DNA of 64,000 nucleotides from the NCBI GenBank assembly GCA_963842295.1, contig CAWJFY010000007.1:1-64000 (forward strand). The letters run 5' to 3'. How positions within the stretch are numbered: position 1 is the stretch's first letter; each line of letters opens with the position of its first letter. The notes beneath the pieces are model-generated. The model was not told the DNA's origin. It did not search any database and was given only the letters and a program-made list of their open reading frames with translations. Positions 18,610 to 27,390 of the stretch are shown here, piece after piece. The position numbers and the translations under genes are program-made. Source of the DNA: JAJNBA01 sp963842295 (lineage in GTDB: Bacteria; Actinomycetota; UBA4738; HRBIN12).

Positions 18610-19734
18610 CTAGACCCCCACCAGCACGTCGAGGTATCTCCTGACGACCGACTCCTGCTCGTACGGTCGCCAGCTCGTTGCGGCGGGTGGCGGCACATCG
18701 CCGGCCAGGGCCGACTCGATCCCGCGGGCGAGCGCGTCCACGTCGCCCACGGACACGAGCAGCCCGTGCTCGCCACCCTCGAGGATCTCGCGAGGTCCAC
18801 TGAGGCAGTCCGTCGCGACGATCGGCACGCCGCAGTAAAGCGCCTCGATCAGCACGGAGGGAAGGCCCTCCCATCTGGAGGAGAGCACGTACACGCCGGC
18901 GTGCGTCATCCACGGGTAGGGGTTGGCCACCCATCCGGGAAGCGCGGCGACCTCATCGAGCCCGAGCTCCGAGATGAGCGACTCGAGCATCCCGCGCTCC
19001 GGTCCCTCGCCGAGGATCACCAGGCGCGCGGGTCGACCCTCGTGGACGCGAGCGAACGCGCGCAGGAGCGTCCCGAAGTCCTTCTGCTTCGAGAGCCTCC
19101 CCACCGACAGCACGACGGGCGGCTCCCCCTCACGGAACCAGGGATGATCCAACGGGGTCCTCGCCAGCTCCTTCAGCTCGGGGGTCACGATGGGGTTGTG
19201 TACCACCTCGATGCGCTCTCGGGACAGGCCGGTCGTCCGAGCGAGGTCATCCGCCGTCCCGCGGGCGACGGACACGATGCGATCCGCCCACGGGTAGAAG
19301 CGCCCGATCAGTCTGGGCATCAGCCGATGCCTCCGGCGGGGTGAATGCGCTGCCTCGAGGGAGAGCGCGTTCTGCTCGTTCACGACCAGCCTCGTGTCCA
19401 CCCGAGCCAGCGCCCTGGCCCAGATGCCCACGACGTTCACGTAGTTCATCGACGTCAGCATCGCCGCCGGACGTTCGCGCCGCAGGTACCGGATGAGGCC
19501 CGGGATACTCGTGAGGACACGGCCGGAATCCAGGTTCACGATGCGGACCGTGTCGGGAACCTCGAGGAGATAGTGCCCTTCCGCCCGGCTCAGCACGAGG
19601 TCCACGTCGTATCCCTGATCCGCGATCCCGCCGGCGAGCTTCGCCATCGCCCGCTCGGCGCCGCCGCCGTCCATGTTCGAAGTGAAGATCGCCACCCGTA
19701 CCTTGCCGTTCGACGTGCCACCCCGTTCGGTCAT
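18610..19734 (-). CDS. GT4 family glycosyltransferase
   Basis: A 374-residue GT-B glycosyltransferase. The N-terminal loop N-M-D-G-G-G-A-E-R-A-M-A-K-L is the classic GT4 glycine-rich motif. The C-terminal half has V-V-L-S-V-G-R-L-S-K-Q-K-D-F and the E-x7-E motif in S-S-R-W-E-G-L-P-S-V-L-I-E-A-L-Y-C-G-V-P. It closely resembles the GalNAc/Gal transferases of capsular and PglJ/PglH-type loci, though the donor cannot be read from the sequence. The ATG at 19734 overlaps the flippase stop (ATGA). It is one of three GT4 genes in the locus. Confidence 0.9.
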   Translation of the reverse strand: MTERGGTSNGKVRVAIFTSNMDGGGAERAMAKLAGGIADQGYDVDLVLSRAEGHYLLEVPDTVRIVNLDSGRVLTSIPGLIRYLRRERPAAMLTSMNYVNVVGIWARALARVDTRLVVNEQNALSLEAAHSPRRRHRLMPRLIGRFYPWADRIVSVARGTADDLARTTGLSRERIEVVHNPIVTPELKELARTPLDHPWFREGEPPVVLSVGRLSKQKDFGTLLRAFARVHEGRPARLVILGEGPERGMLESLISELGLDEVAALPGWVANPYPWMTHAGVYVLSSRWEGLPSVLIEALYCGVPIVATDCLSGPREILEGGEHGLLVSVGDVDALARGIESALAGDVPPPAATSWRPYEQESVVRRYLDVLVGV

Positions 19735-21334
19735 GTGAGCCGCACCACCTTGCGGAACCGATGCCACAGGAGCTGCCTCGCCTCGGCCGGCAGTCCGGCG
19801 AAGAACGCGACGATCGCGACGACCCCGGCAGACACGCCGGCGTACAGGACGAGGGTCGGCCACGAGCCTGCGTGGGCGGCGGCGCCGAGCGCGCTCGCGC
19901 CGGCGAAGAGCGCGCCGGTCGCGAGCGCCGGCCGCACGATGCCTCTCAGCTGTCGCTCGGGTGGGATGCCGAGCAGCCGGCCGATCATCCACGGGTAGCT
20001 GATGCTCTGGATCGTCCGTCCCACGATGAACCCGAGTGCGAGGCCGATGATCCCCATATCCATTGGGCCGAGGAAGAGCAACGCGAGGCCAACCGAGAGA
20101 ACAGCCGAGAGCGCACCGAGAAGCACCTTCCTGCGAAGGTTGAGCGTCAGGTCGATGATGTTGGCGTCCGTGCGGATCAGGGCGAACTGCAGCACCATCA
20201 GCATGATCATCAGGACCGCGGCCGGTCCCGGGTAATAGCGCTCGCCGACCCACAGCCGCAGGAACGACTCCTCCCACACCAGCACCGTCGTCCCCGCCAC
20301 GATCGTGAAGAGCCAGATCGAACTCATGGTCTCTTTCCGGATGCGATCGGCTCGCGCGAGTTCGCCCGCCCCGATCAGCCCACCGAGCCCCGGCATGATC
20401 GCGACGATCACCGTCGCGACCGCGACGGTGATCGCCTGCGGGATGTATTTGGCCAGGGTGTACGTGGTGACGAGCGCCGGAGACTCCACGACGCCCAGCA
20501 CGACGACGTCGCTCGCGAGCATGATCACCATGACGAGGTTCCACAGGAGGAACCACCAGCTGAGGCGCACGAAACGGCCGACCTCGGCCAGACTCGGCCT
20601 CGCGATGCCGAACCACTCGACACGGGACCGCACGATGAACAGTAGGTCACGCCCCACAGCACGGTGGCGATCGTCGTGGCAACGGCGAGACCGCCGATCC
20701 CATAGCCCATGTAGACGGCGACGACGAGGAGCGTCTTGCTGACGAAGACCAGCAGGACCGACAGGCCCAGCCGTTTGTACCCGAGGTTCTCCCCCTGCAG
20801 GACCGACTGCGGCAGGTAGAGCAGGCTGAACAGGACCGCATCGAGGACCAAGATGGCCGCGGCCACACGGACGGTGCCGTAGTCGGCCGGCGCAACGTGG
20901 AGCCAGATCGGCGCAACCCAGGCGAGCACTCCACCGATCGCGACGAGCAGTGGGAGGAAGAGCACCCACACCGCCAGCGCATTGCCGACCTGCCGCCGCT
21001 TGAAGTCGTAGTCGGTCGATCGCTGCTCGTGCGCGATCGTCCACTTCAGGGCCTCTCCCGGACGGCCGCTCGCCGGCGAGGCGTGCCCGATCAGTCGCTG
21101 AAGCACCTGCCAGATCCCGTAAGTGGTGTCACCGAGCTTCGTCAGCAGGATCGGGCTGATGATCAGCCCCGCGATGATCCGTGCGATCTGTTCCGCCGTC
21201 GACGCGGCGGCGTTCAGCGACGCCTTCTTCGTGAGGCTCCCGTCGGAGACCACTCGCGAGACGGCACGCCCGAGGCGACCCTTCGGCTTGGCCGCTGGGG
21301 TCGCGTCTTCCGTCTTCAGCCCTCCCGGCGCCAT
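19731..21334 (-). pseudogene. Wzx-type polysaccharide flippase, interrupted by a frameshift
   Basis: Two overlapping frames together make one polysaccharide-biosynthesis membrane protein (MATE/MOP superfamily) of about 534 residues. The N-terminal part (from ATG 21334) has G-L-I-I-S-P-I-L-L-T-K-L-G-D-T-T-Y-G-I-W and continues to V-L-W-G-V-T-Y near 20643. The C-terminal part resumes in another frame at L-F-I-V-R-S and carries the remaining helices to the stop at 19731. The total span is 1604 bp, one base short of a multiple of three, so a single-base deletion near 20641 explains it; one extra C there restores T-Y-L-F-I-V. No homopolymer is present at that spot. Whether this is an assembly error or a real mutation cannot be told here. 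If intact, it would flip lipid-linked repeats across the membrane. Confidence 0.8.
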
Positions 21335-21337
21335 CCT

Positions 21338-22969
21338 CTAGAGCCTCGACCAGATCACGGATCTGATCTCCGAGAGCACCTGATCCTTGGACGGAGCAGC
21401 GTCGACCACGGTCGCCTGAGAACCGTGCCAATCCATGCGCCAGATCTCCTCCGAACGAGGGCGAACGGAAGACTCAGGCTCGACGCCACGCTTCCGCTCG
21501 ACAGCGGTATCGGGGTCGAGCCGAAGCACGATCAGGAGGTCCGGGCTCGCGATCCGATCGTAGTAGCTCCGCTCCATCGCGGCCATGGACCGAGCCCAAC
21601 CGCCCCATCGCGACGGATCCTTCATGCGGGCCGTCACAGCTCCGTCCATCAGGGTGACCTGCGGCAGCGGATAGCGGTCGCAGAAGACGACCGAGCCGTT
21701 CGATGCGAGGCGCCGTGCCCTCCGATAGGTGCGGAAACGATCGCGAGCCGTGAGCACCTCCCACGCGAGTCGCGCCCGGTTCCGAAGGGTCATCCTGCCC
21801 TCGTCGGCAGCGGAGAGAGAAGACCTGAGAACCTTCGCGGAGGACGTGGAAGACCGCTTCGCGGCGGCCACCAGTCTCAGCAGGCTCTTGACGAGCGCGG
21901 TGAGCGGAGACCAACCGGGCTTGCCCATGTGCACCGTGTGCGAGTCGATGTTCTCGGAGGAGAACCAGTGCGACAGCGCATCGACCGCTGTCGTCTTCCC
22001 GGCTCCGTCCCCACCCACGACGGCGATCAGCGCGCCACCCGAAGCCAGACGGTTCTTGACCGGGCCCCGCCGAAGGATCTTCCGTCGGAACACGGTCCGG
22101 AACCGTCGCCACATCCGCACCCAGGTGTCGACGGCCGGCGGCCGGCGGCTCCAGCCGGCGAGCGTTCGCTGGAGGCGGCTCGCCGTCCTGATCCCGAACC
22201 AGCGTGACGATCCAGGTTTCACGGATCGGAGACATCGCTCCCACAGCTCGCGCGAGATGAAGGGGAAGTGTTCGTCGGTGAGCGCCCAGACCTCGAGGAG
22301 GTCCACCTGCCCGAGGAGGTCATCCAGTTCCCGTCGCTCGCTTCGCGACAGCGATCCCTGGAACGTCACGAACGCATCCCACGTGCAGTGCTTGACCGTC
22401 ATCCGGATGAGGAACAGAGCGAGCTCGAAGGCCGGGGAGGGGATCTTGAACGTCCGATCGAGGGTCGCGGAATCGAGGTAGGCGTCCTCGACCGGCAGGT
22501 GGATGTTCTTGGTCATGTCATCGCCGATGACGAGCTGATAGTGGGCGTGGATGTGAACGAAGGCGCCCGTCGGATCGAGCCCGTACGAGTGATAGACGCC
22601 GGGAAGCTGCTTCCACCGAGGTTGGCGGACATCCTTGAAGCCCAGCCGCCGGAGGATCTCTTCGAAGCGTTCCGCGTCCGATCTGCTCACCAGAAGATCG
22701 AGATCGTTCTCCCCGGTCGCGGATCGCCCGATCGCCTCGTTGCTCTTCCAGTGGCAATACCTGATGCCCTCGGCGTCGAGGGACCTGCAAAGGACGGCGA
22801 TCAGCTCGAGCACGCCGTCGTGTTGGGTCCCACGTTTCGGGTCGCCGGAGGCGGGGACTTCCTGGAACCCCCTCGACGATCCAGCGTCGGAGTCGAGCAC
22901 GCCCGCGCCACCCACGGTCTTCCCCGGATCTTGGGTTTCGCGCAGGTGAGCACCTCTGTCAGCGCTCAT
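21338..22969 (-). CDS. Nucleotidyltransferase–thymidylate-kinase-like fusion protein
   Basis: A 543-residue two-domain protein. The N-terminal half (about 50-300) carries the nucleotidyltransferase-fold motif H-W-K-S-N-E-A-I-x-R-S-A-T-G-E-N-D-L-D-L-L-V, whose D-L-D pair would be the metal-binding acids, followed by F-V-H-I-H-A-H-Y. The C-terminal half (about 312-543) is a thymidylate-kinase-fold kinase with Walker A G-G-D-G-A-G-K-T at residues 319-326, a C-D-R-Y-P motif and P-D-L-L-I-V-L-R-L-D-P. This fusion occurs in polysaccharide loci; the substrate is unknown. It is the first gene of the minus-strand operon and is divergent from the tyrosine kinase gene. Confidence 0.8.
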   Translation of the reverse strand: MSADRGAHLRETQDPGKTVGGAGVLDSDAGSSRGFQEVPASGDPKRGTQHDGVLELIAVLCRSLDAEGIRYCHWKSNEAIGRSATGENDLDLLVSRSDAERFEEILRRLGFKDVRQPRWKQLPGVYHSYGLDPTGAFVHIHAHYQLVIGDDMTKNIHLPVEDAYLDSATLDRTFKIPSPAFELALFLIRMTVKHCTWDAFVTFQGSLSRSERRELDDLLGQVDLLEVWALTDEHFPFISRELWERCLRSVKPGSSRWFGIRTASRLQRTLAGWSRRPPAVDTWVRMWRRFRTVFRRKILRRGPVKNRLASGGALIAVVGGDGAGKTTAVDALSHWFSSENIDSHTVHMGKPGWSPLTALVKSLLRLVAAAKRSSTSSAKVLRSSLSAADEGRMTLRNRARLAWEVLTARDRFRTYRRARRLASNGSVVFCDRYPLPQVTLMDGAVTARMKDPSRWGGWARSMAAMERSYYDRIASPDLLIVLRLDPDTAVERKRGVEPESSVRPRSEEIWRMDWHGSQATVVDAAPSKDQVLSEIRSVIWSRL

Positions 22970-23050
22970 GGTGCGCTTCTCTCGGACATACCTTGCTCCA
23001 CCGCGGTTGGGTTACCTCAGACGTTATGCGAACATCATGCGGAGGGGCAC

Positions 23051-23068
23051 CGGTACGATGACGTACCG
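23051..23068. repeat. Palindromic element in the divergent EPS promoter region
   Basis: CGGTACG, a 4-nt spacer (ATGA) and CGTACCG form a perfect 7-bp inverted repeat in the 203-bp space between the divergent nucleotidyltransferase-kinase and tyrosine-kinase genes. Its symmetry and position suit an operator for a dimeric regulator. This is inference; the protein that binds is unknown. Confidence 0.45.
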
Positions 23069-23132
23069 CCCCTACGACGTGTGCACGATGGTGGGCTCTC
23101 ATGGTGCCTCTACCGTGACAACTCGGGCGGGA

Positions 23133-23169
23133 ACCGGCGTAGACGCCGCGTTCCGGCCTCTACGCCGGT
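23133..23169 (+). promoter_or_regulatory. Hairpin directly upstream of the tyrosine autokinase gene
   Basis: An exact 11-bp inverted repeat (ACCGGCGTAGA and TCTACGCCGGT) with a 15-nt loop ends only 3 bp before the first ATG of the autokinase gene. It could be a leader hairpin that affects translation or an attenuator, or a DNA operator. There is no T-tract after it. Confidence 0.5.
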
Positions 23170-23172
23170 CAG

Positions 23173-24861
23173 ATGGACCAGGATGGGGATGGGATGAGCA
23201 AACAGCTCCAGGAACCTCGCTCGGTCTCCACGGACGGGTCGGTCGACCTCCGTGAGTTCTTGCAGAAGGTAGCTCATCGCAAGTGGCTGGTGCTTGCGGT
23301 GGTCATGCTCGTGACCGGTTTGGCCGCCGGCTACTCGTATTCGCGCCCGGAGGTATTCTCGGCCACCTCGAAGGTGCTGGTCCGCCCGACCCTCATCCAG
23401 CCTGGCGACACCGACCCGTTCGACAACATCAGCATGCCAACCGAGGCGCAGCTGGTCGCAAGTACCGATGTCGCCCGGATCGCGTGGGAGACCCTCGGAT
23501 CCTCGGGCCGGATCGTCGACCTGATCAATCGGGTCTCCGTCACGACGCCGGAGAGCACGCAGATCCTCCAGATCACGTTCACGGATCGGAGCGCCGATGG
23601 CGCCCGCGCCGGTGCGCAAGCGTTCGCGCAGGCGTACCTCGAGTTCAAGGCCGAGCAGGCGACGGATGAGATCGCGGCCAACACGGCCAAGGTCCAGGCT
23701 CTGATCGACGACGTGAGCGAGGACATCGTGACCTTGGATGCGCGGATCCAGGACCTCACCCAGGACTCCCCCGAGTGGGCGATCGCGAAGTCCGACCGCA
23801 GATCCGCCGAGGCCCGCAGGTCGGGCCTGCTCGATCAGCTCACGGTGATCACCACGTCCAGCATCGACCCCGGCGAGGTGGTGCAGCGGGCGGAGCGACC
23901 GTCGGTGCCGATCAGCCCGAAGCACCAGGTCGATATCGCGCTCGGCGTCCTCCTGGGGCTCGCGGCCGGTGTCGCCCTCGCCTCGGTGCGGGACCAGCTG
24001 CAAGACCGCATCCAGAGCCCGACCGCCTTCCGGAAGGTCCTGAAGGCGCCGACCCTGGGGCTCATCCCCGAGTCGCCGATGCTCCGCGGAGATCTGCCGC
24101 GTCTCGTGACGATCGACGCGCCGCGAAGCCCGGCGGCCGAGGCCTATCGAACGTTACGGACGAATCTCCTGGCGGCTTGCAAGGGGACCAAGGTGAGGAC
24201 GGTCCTGGTCACGGGAGCCCGGCAAGGCGAAGGGAAGACGACGACAGCCGTGAATCTGGCGGTCGCGCTCGCGCAGGTGGGCAGATCCGTGGTCCTCATC
24301 GGGGCGGACCTCCGGTACCCGCGCGTGCACTCCGTCCTGGGGATCGGAAACGAGCGGGGCCTCGGTCAAGTGCTCCTGGGATCCGTGTCCCTCGACGACG
24401 CGCTCGTCAACTCGTCCATCCCAGACTTGCGTGTCCTCCCGAGCGGACCGGTGACGGGGATCGATGAGCCTGTCGAGCTCCTGCAGTCGGAGCGCATGTT
24501 CGAGGTCATCCGCAGCTGCCGCCAGGCCGACTTCGTGATCGTGGACGGCCCCCCGATCGAGCCTGTCGCCGACAGCCTCGTGCTGGCCGACCTGGTCGAC
24601 GGGGTGCTGCTCGTCACGGACGCTCAGTCGGGGACGCGAGCGGGTGTCTCGCGAACGCGTCTCCAGCTCGAGCAGGTCGGAGCCAACATCCTGGGCGGGG
24701 TCCTGAATCGGGTGGACAAGTCCATGACCCCGGACAGGTACGGCGAGTACGAGCAGAGACGCGGACTCTTGCACAGGTCTCCGTACGACGACACCGATCG
24801 AGAGCTCGCCTCGCTCCGCCAGGAGACGACGTGGCCCCCAGAGACCTCGAGCCGGGTCTGA
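23173..24861 (+). CDS. Polysaccharide co-polymerase / tyrosine autokinase (Wzz–Wzc type)
   Basis: A 562-residue protein that joins a Wzz chain-length domain to a BY-kinase. Transmembrane helix 1 is near residues 36-55 and the second is near 255-275, with a periplasmic coiled-coil-like domain between them. The kinase domain has Walker A A-R-Q-G-E-G-K-T-T, Walker A' L-I-G-A-D-L-R-Y-P and Walker B F-V-I-V-D-G-P-P. Tyrosines cluster at the C terminus (D-R-Y-G-E-Y, P-Y-D-D), as expected for autophosphorylation. It controls polymer length and export with Wzx/Wzy proteins. An ATG at 23194 is an alternative start with a purine-rich leader. It begins a plus-strand run with the two nucleotide-sugar genes. 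Confidence 0.92.
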   Translation: MDQDGDGMSKQLQEPRSVSTDGSVDLREFLQKVAHRKWLVLAVVMLVTGLAAGYSYSRPEVFSATSKVLVRPTLIQPGDTDPFDNISMPTEAQLVASTDVARIAWETLGSSGRIVDLINRVSVTTPESTQILQITFTDRSADGARAGAQAFAQAYLEFKAEQATDEIAANTAKVQALIDDVSEDIVTLDARIQDLTQDSPEWAIAKSDRRSAEARRSGLLDQLTVITTSSIDPGEVVQRAERPSVPISPKHQVDIALGVLLGLAAGVALASVRDQLQDRIQSPTAFRKVLKAPTLGLIPESPMLRGDLPRLVTIDAPRSPAAEAYRTLRTNLLAACKGTKVRTVLVTGARQGEGKTTTAVNLAVALAQVGRSVVLIGADLRYPRVHSVLGIGNERGLGQVLLGSVSLDDALVNSSIPDLRVLPSGPVTGIDEPVELLQSERMFEVIRSCRQADFVIVDGPPIEPVADSLVLADLVDGVLLVTDAQSGTRAGVSRTRLQLEQVGANILGGVLNRVDKSMTPDRYGEYEQRRGLLHRSPYDDTDRELASLRQETTWPPETSSRV

Positions 24862-24883
24862 TCGGCCGAGTCGTACGTCCGCG

Positions 24884-24937
24884 GGCCCTCGTCGCTACGT
24901 CGAGGGCCGTACGGAACGTACCGACCGCGTGGGTCGG
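24884..24937 (+). terminator. Two tandem hairpins between the autokinase and UDP-glucose dehydrogenase genes
   Basis: The first hairpin is an 8-bp perfect stem (GGCCCTCG at 24884-24891 and CGAGGGCC at 24901-24908). The second is a 6-bp stem (CCGACC at 24921-24926 and GGTCGG at 24932-24937). No T-tract follows. They may end the autokinase transcript or attenuate entry into ugd; this is inferred from position. Confidence 0.4.
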
Positions 24938-24998
24938 CCCGGAGCGTTGCAGGCCATAGCCTCTGGACAAGCGAGATGGACGAGAGCGGAGGCATGCG

Positions 24999-26387
24999 GT
25001 GAAGGTTGCGGTGATGGGTACCGGGCACGTCGGATTGGTGACGTGCGTGACGTTCGCCAGCATCGGACACGAGGTCGTCGGAACGGATGTCGATGTCGAG
25101 AAGATCGAGCTCCTCCGGCGAGGCATCCCACCGTTCTTCGAGCCCGGACTCGAAGAAGCGATGAAGCGGGAATCGGCCTCGGGACGACTGTCCTTCAGCA
25201 CGATCGCGGCCGACGCGCTCCGTGACGCTGAGGTCGTGTTCATCTGCGTCGGCACACCCGCTCGCGCCAACGGCGACGCGAACCTCCTCGCGATGGAGCA
25301 GTCCGCCGGTCAGATCGCGCGCCACGCTCCTGACGGTGCGGTCGTGGTCGAGAAGTCGACCGTCCCGGCAGGGACGGCGGACCGCGTCCGGACCACCTTG
25401 CAGCGCGAGGGCGGCGGGAAGAGCTTCTCCCTGGCGTCCAATCCGGAATTCCTGCGCGAAGGGGCGGCGATGCACGATGCGCTCGAACCCGATCGCATCG
25501 TCATCGGCGTCGAGTCACCCCGGTCGCTCGAAGTCCTCCGGCTTCTCTACGCGCCGTTGCTGGAGGCAGGGATCGATCTGATCGTGACCGACATCCGCAC
25601 GGCCGAGCTCGCGAAGCACGCGAGCAACGCATTCCTCTCCCTGAAGATCTCGTTCGCGAACGCGCTCGCACGCGTTTGCGAGCGCGCGGGCGCCGACGTG
25701 ACGGCGGTGGCCGACGTGATGGGCTCCGATCCACGTATCGGCCGAGCGTTCTTGAACGCGGGGATCGGCTACGGCGGGTACTGCTTCCCGAAGGACGTGG
25801 CCGCGCTGAAGCGGCTCTCCGAGCGCCTGGGATATCCCTTCCCGTTGCTGCAGGAGGTCGAGCGGCTGAACGACGAAGCCGTCGAGGCCGCCGCCGCGAA
25901 GGTGGAGGAGGCGCTGTGGAACCTCGAGGGCAAGCGGATCGCGCTCCTCGGGCTGGCGTTCAAGGGCGGCACCGACGACGTCCGCTTCTCCCCCGCACTG
26001 ACGCTCGCACGGCGGTTGCTCGCGTCGGGAGCGCACGTGGTCGGGTGCGACCCGCACGCCGCGAGCAACGCGAAGAACGAGCTCCCCGAGCTCGAGCTGG
26101 CAGGCGACGCCTACGAGGCAGCGGCCGGCGCCCACGCGATCGTCATCGCCACCGATTGGGAGGAGTTCCGCAACCTGGATCTCGCCAAACTCCGGGAGAT
26201 CATGACCTATCCGTTGGTCGTCGACGGCCGGAATCTGCTGGACTCCGGCGAGATGGCAGAGGCCGGGTTCTGGTACTACCCGACGGGTCGCCCGCCGGTC
26301 GTGCCGCCGCCCACCGACTCGGCCCCGCCCGGGGTCGGTGCGGTCGAGGGATCCGCCTCGGTCGAGCAGCGATCCGCCGCGCCGTGA
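24999..26387 (+). CDS. UDP-glucose 6-dehydrogenase
   Basis: A 462-residue UDP-glucose/GDP-mannose dehydrogenase that oxidises UDP-glucose to UDP-glucuronate with NAD. The N-terminal NAD motif is G-T-G-H-V-G. E-K-S-T-V-P-x-G-T and N-P-E-F-L-R-E-G are canonical, and the catalytic Cys262 lies in G-Y-G-G-Y-C-F-P-K-D. The C-terminal UDP-binding domain has G-L-A-F-K-G-G-T-D-D-V-R-x-S-P. A short Pro-rich tail ends the protein. The GTG at 24999 has GGAGG upstream. The stop overlaps the start of the decarboxylase gene (GTGA), which would use its product. Confidence 0.95.
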   Translation: MKVAVMGTGHVGLVTCVTFASIGHEVVGTDVDVEKIELLRRGIPPFFEPGLEEAMKRESASGRLSFSTIAADALRDAEVVFICVGTPARANGDANLLAMEQSAGQIARHAPDGAVVVEKSTVPAGTADRVRTTLQREGGGKSFSLASNPEFLREGAAMHDALEPDRIVIGVESPRSLEVLRLLYAPLLEAGIDLIVTDIRTAELAKHASNAFLSLKISFANALARVCERAGADVTAVADVMGSDPRIGRAFLNAGIGYGGYCFPKDVAALKRLSERLGYPFPLLQEVERLNDEAVEAAAAKVEEALWNLEGKRIALLGLAFKGGTDDVRFSPALTLARRLLASGAHVVGCDPHAASNAKNELPELELAGDAYEAAAGAHAIVIATDWEEFRNLDLAKLREIMTYPLVVDGRNLLDSGEMAEAGFWYYPTGRPPVVPPPTDSAPPGVGAVEGSASVEQRSAAP

Positions 26388-27349
26388 GCCCCTCGCGGGC
26401 CGTCGTGACCGGAGGAGCAGGCTTCGTCGGCTCCCATCTCTGTGATCGGCTCCTGGAGGAGGGCTGGGAAGTCGTGTGTGTCGACTCCCTCCTCACGGGA
26501 AGGACGGAGAACCTCTCATCCGCCATGACCAACGATCGGTTCTCGCTCCATGAAGCGGACATCACCCGAGGGCTGGACATCGAGGGTCCGCTGGACTGGG
26601 TGTTCCACTTCGCGTCTCCCGCGTCGCCGCGCGACTACCTCGAGCACCCGATCGAGACCCTCGAGGTCGGCGCTCTCGGGTCCTTGGAGTGCCTCCGCCT
26701 CGCCCAGAGGAAAGGAGCGAGCGTGTTCCTCGCATCCACATCGGAGGTGTACGGCGATCCCAAGGTGCATCCCCAGCCTGAGTCCTACTGGGGAAACGTG
26801 AATCCGATCGGCCCCAGGTCCGTCTACGACGAAGGCAAGCGGTTCGCCGAGGCGGCCACCATGGCGTATCACCGGGTGCATGGCCTGCCGGTGCGCATCA
26901 TCAGGATCTTCAATACCTATGGCCCACGGATGCGGCGCGAGGACGGTCGCGCGGTGCCTTCGTTCATCGACCAGGCCCTTCGCGGCGAGCCGATCACGGT
27001 CCACGGGGACGGGACTCAGACCCGCTCGCTCTGCTACGTGGATGACCTCATCGAGGGGATCTCGCGGGTCCTCCACGCCGAGCTGACGGGCCCGATCAAC
27101 CTCGGCAATACGGAGGAGGTCTCCGTGGCGCAGCTCGCTGAGCTGATCCGCTCGCTGGCCGGAACCGAGTCCCGGGTCGTCTTCACGGAGCGACCGGTCG
27201 ACGACCCCGAGATGCGGCGTCCCGACGCTTCGATGGCTCGCGATCTCCTCGGTTGGGAGCCACAGGTCCCCCTCCGTCAGGGCCTCGCCAAGACGATGGA
27301 GTGGATGCGCAGCTCGTCGGAGGCCGGCCTCTCGGGTCCGCAGCGGTAG
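26384..27349 (+). CDS. UDP-glucuronate decarboxylase (UDP-xylose synthase)
   Basis: A 321-residue short-chain dehydrogenase/epimerase family protein. It has G-G-A-G-F-V-G-S-H-L near the N terminus and the catalytic S-V-Y-D-E-G-K-R. The segment A-S-P-A-S-P-x-D-Y-L-x-x-P-I-E-T-L is diagnostic for UDP-xylose synthase rather than plain GalE. It turns UDP-glucuronate into UDP-xylose using bound NAD. The GTG at 26384 is in a GTGA overlap with the dehydrogenase gene, so the two steps are made together. The longer frame starting at 25676 is out of frame with the dehydrogenase and is rejected. Confidence 0.9.
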   Translation: MSPSRAVVTGGAGFVGSHLCDRLLEEGWEVVCVDSLLTGRTENLSSAMTNDRFSLHEADITRGLDIEGPLDWVFHFASPASPRDYLEHPIETLEVGALGSLECLRLAQRKGASVFLASTSEVYGDPKVHPQPESYWGNVNPIGPRSVYDEGKRFAEAATMAYHRVHGLPVRIIRIFNTYGPRMRREDGRAVPSFIDQALRGEPITVHGDGTQTRSLCYVDDLIEGISRVLHAELTGPINLGNTEEVSVAQLAELIRSLAGTESRVVFTERPVDDPEMRRPDASMARDLLGWEPQVPLRQGLAKTMEWMRSSSEAGLSGPQR

Positions 27350-27369
27350 CGCCTTCACCACCCAGGACT

Positions 27370-27389
27370 CGCCGGCGATACGTCCGGCG
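27370..27389. terminator. Hairpin between convergent decarboxylase and response-regulator genes
   Basis: CGCCGG and CCGGCG form a perfect 6-bp stem with an 8-nt loop in the 41-bp gap between convergent stops. A shared terminator is the likely role. It has no T-tract. Confidence 0.45.
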
Positions 27390-27390
27390 G

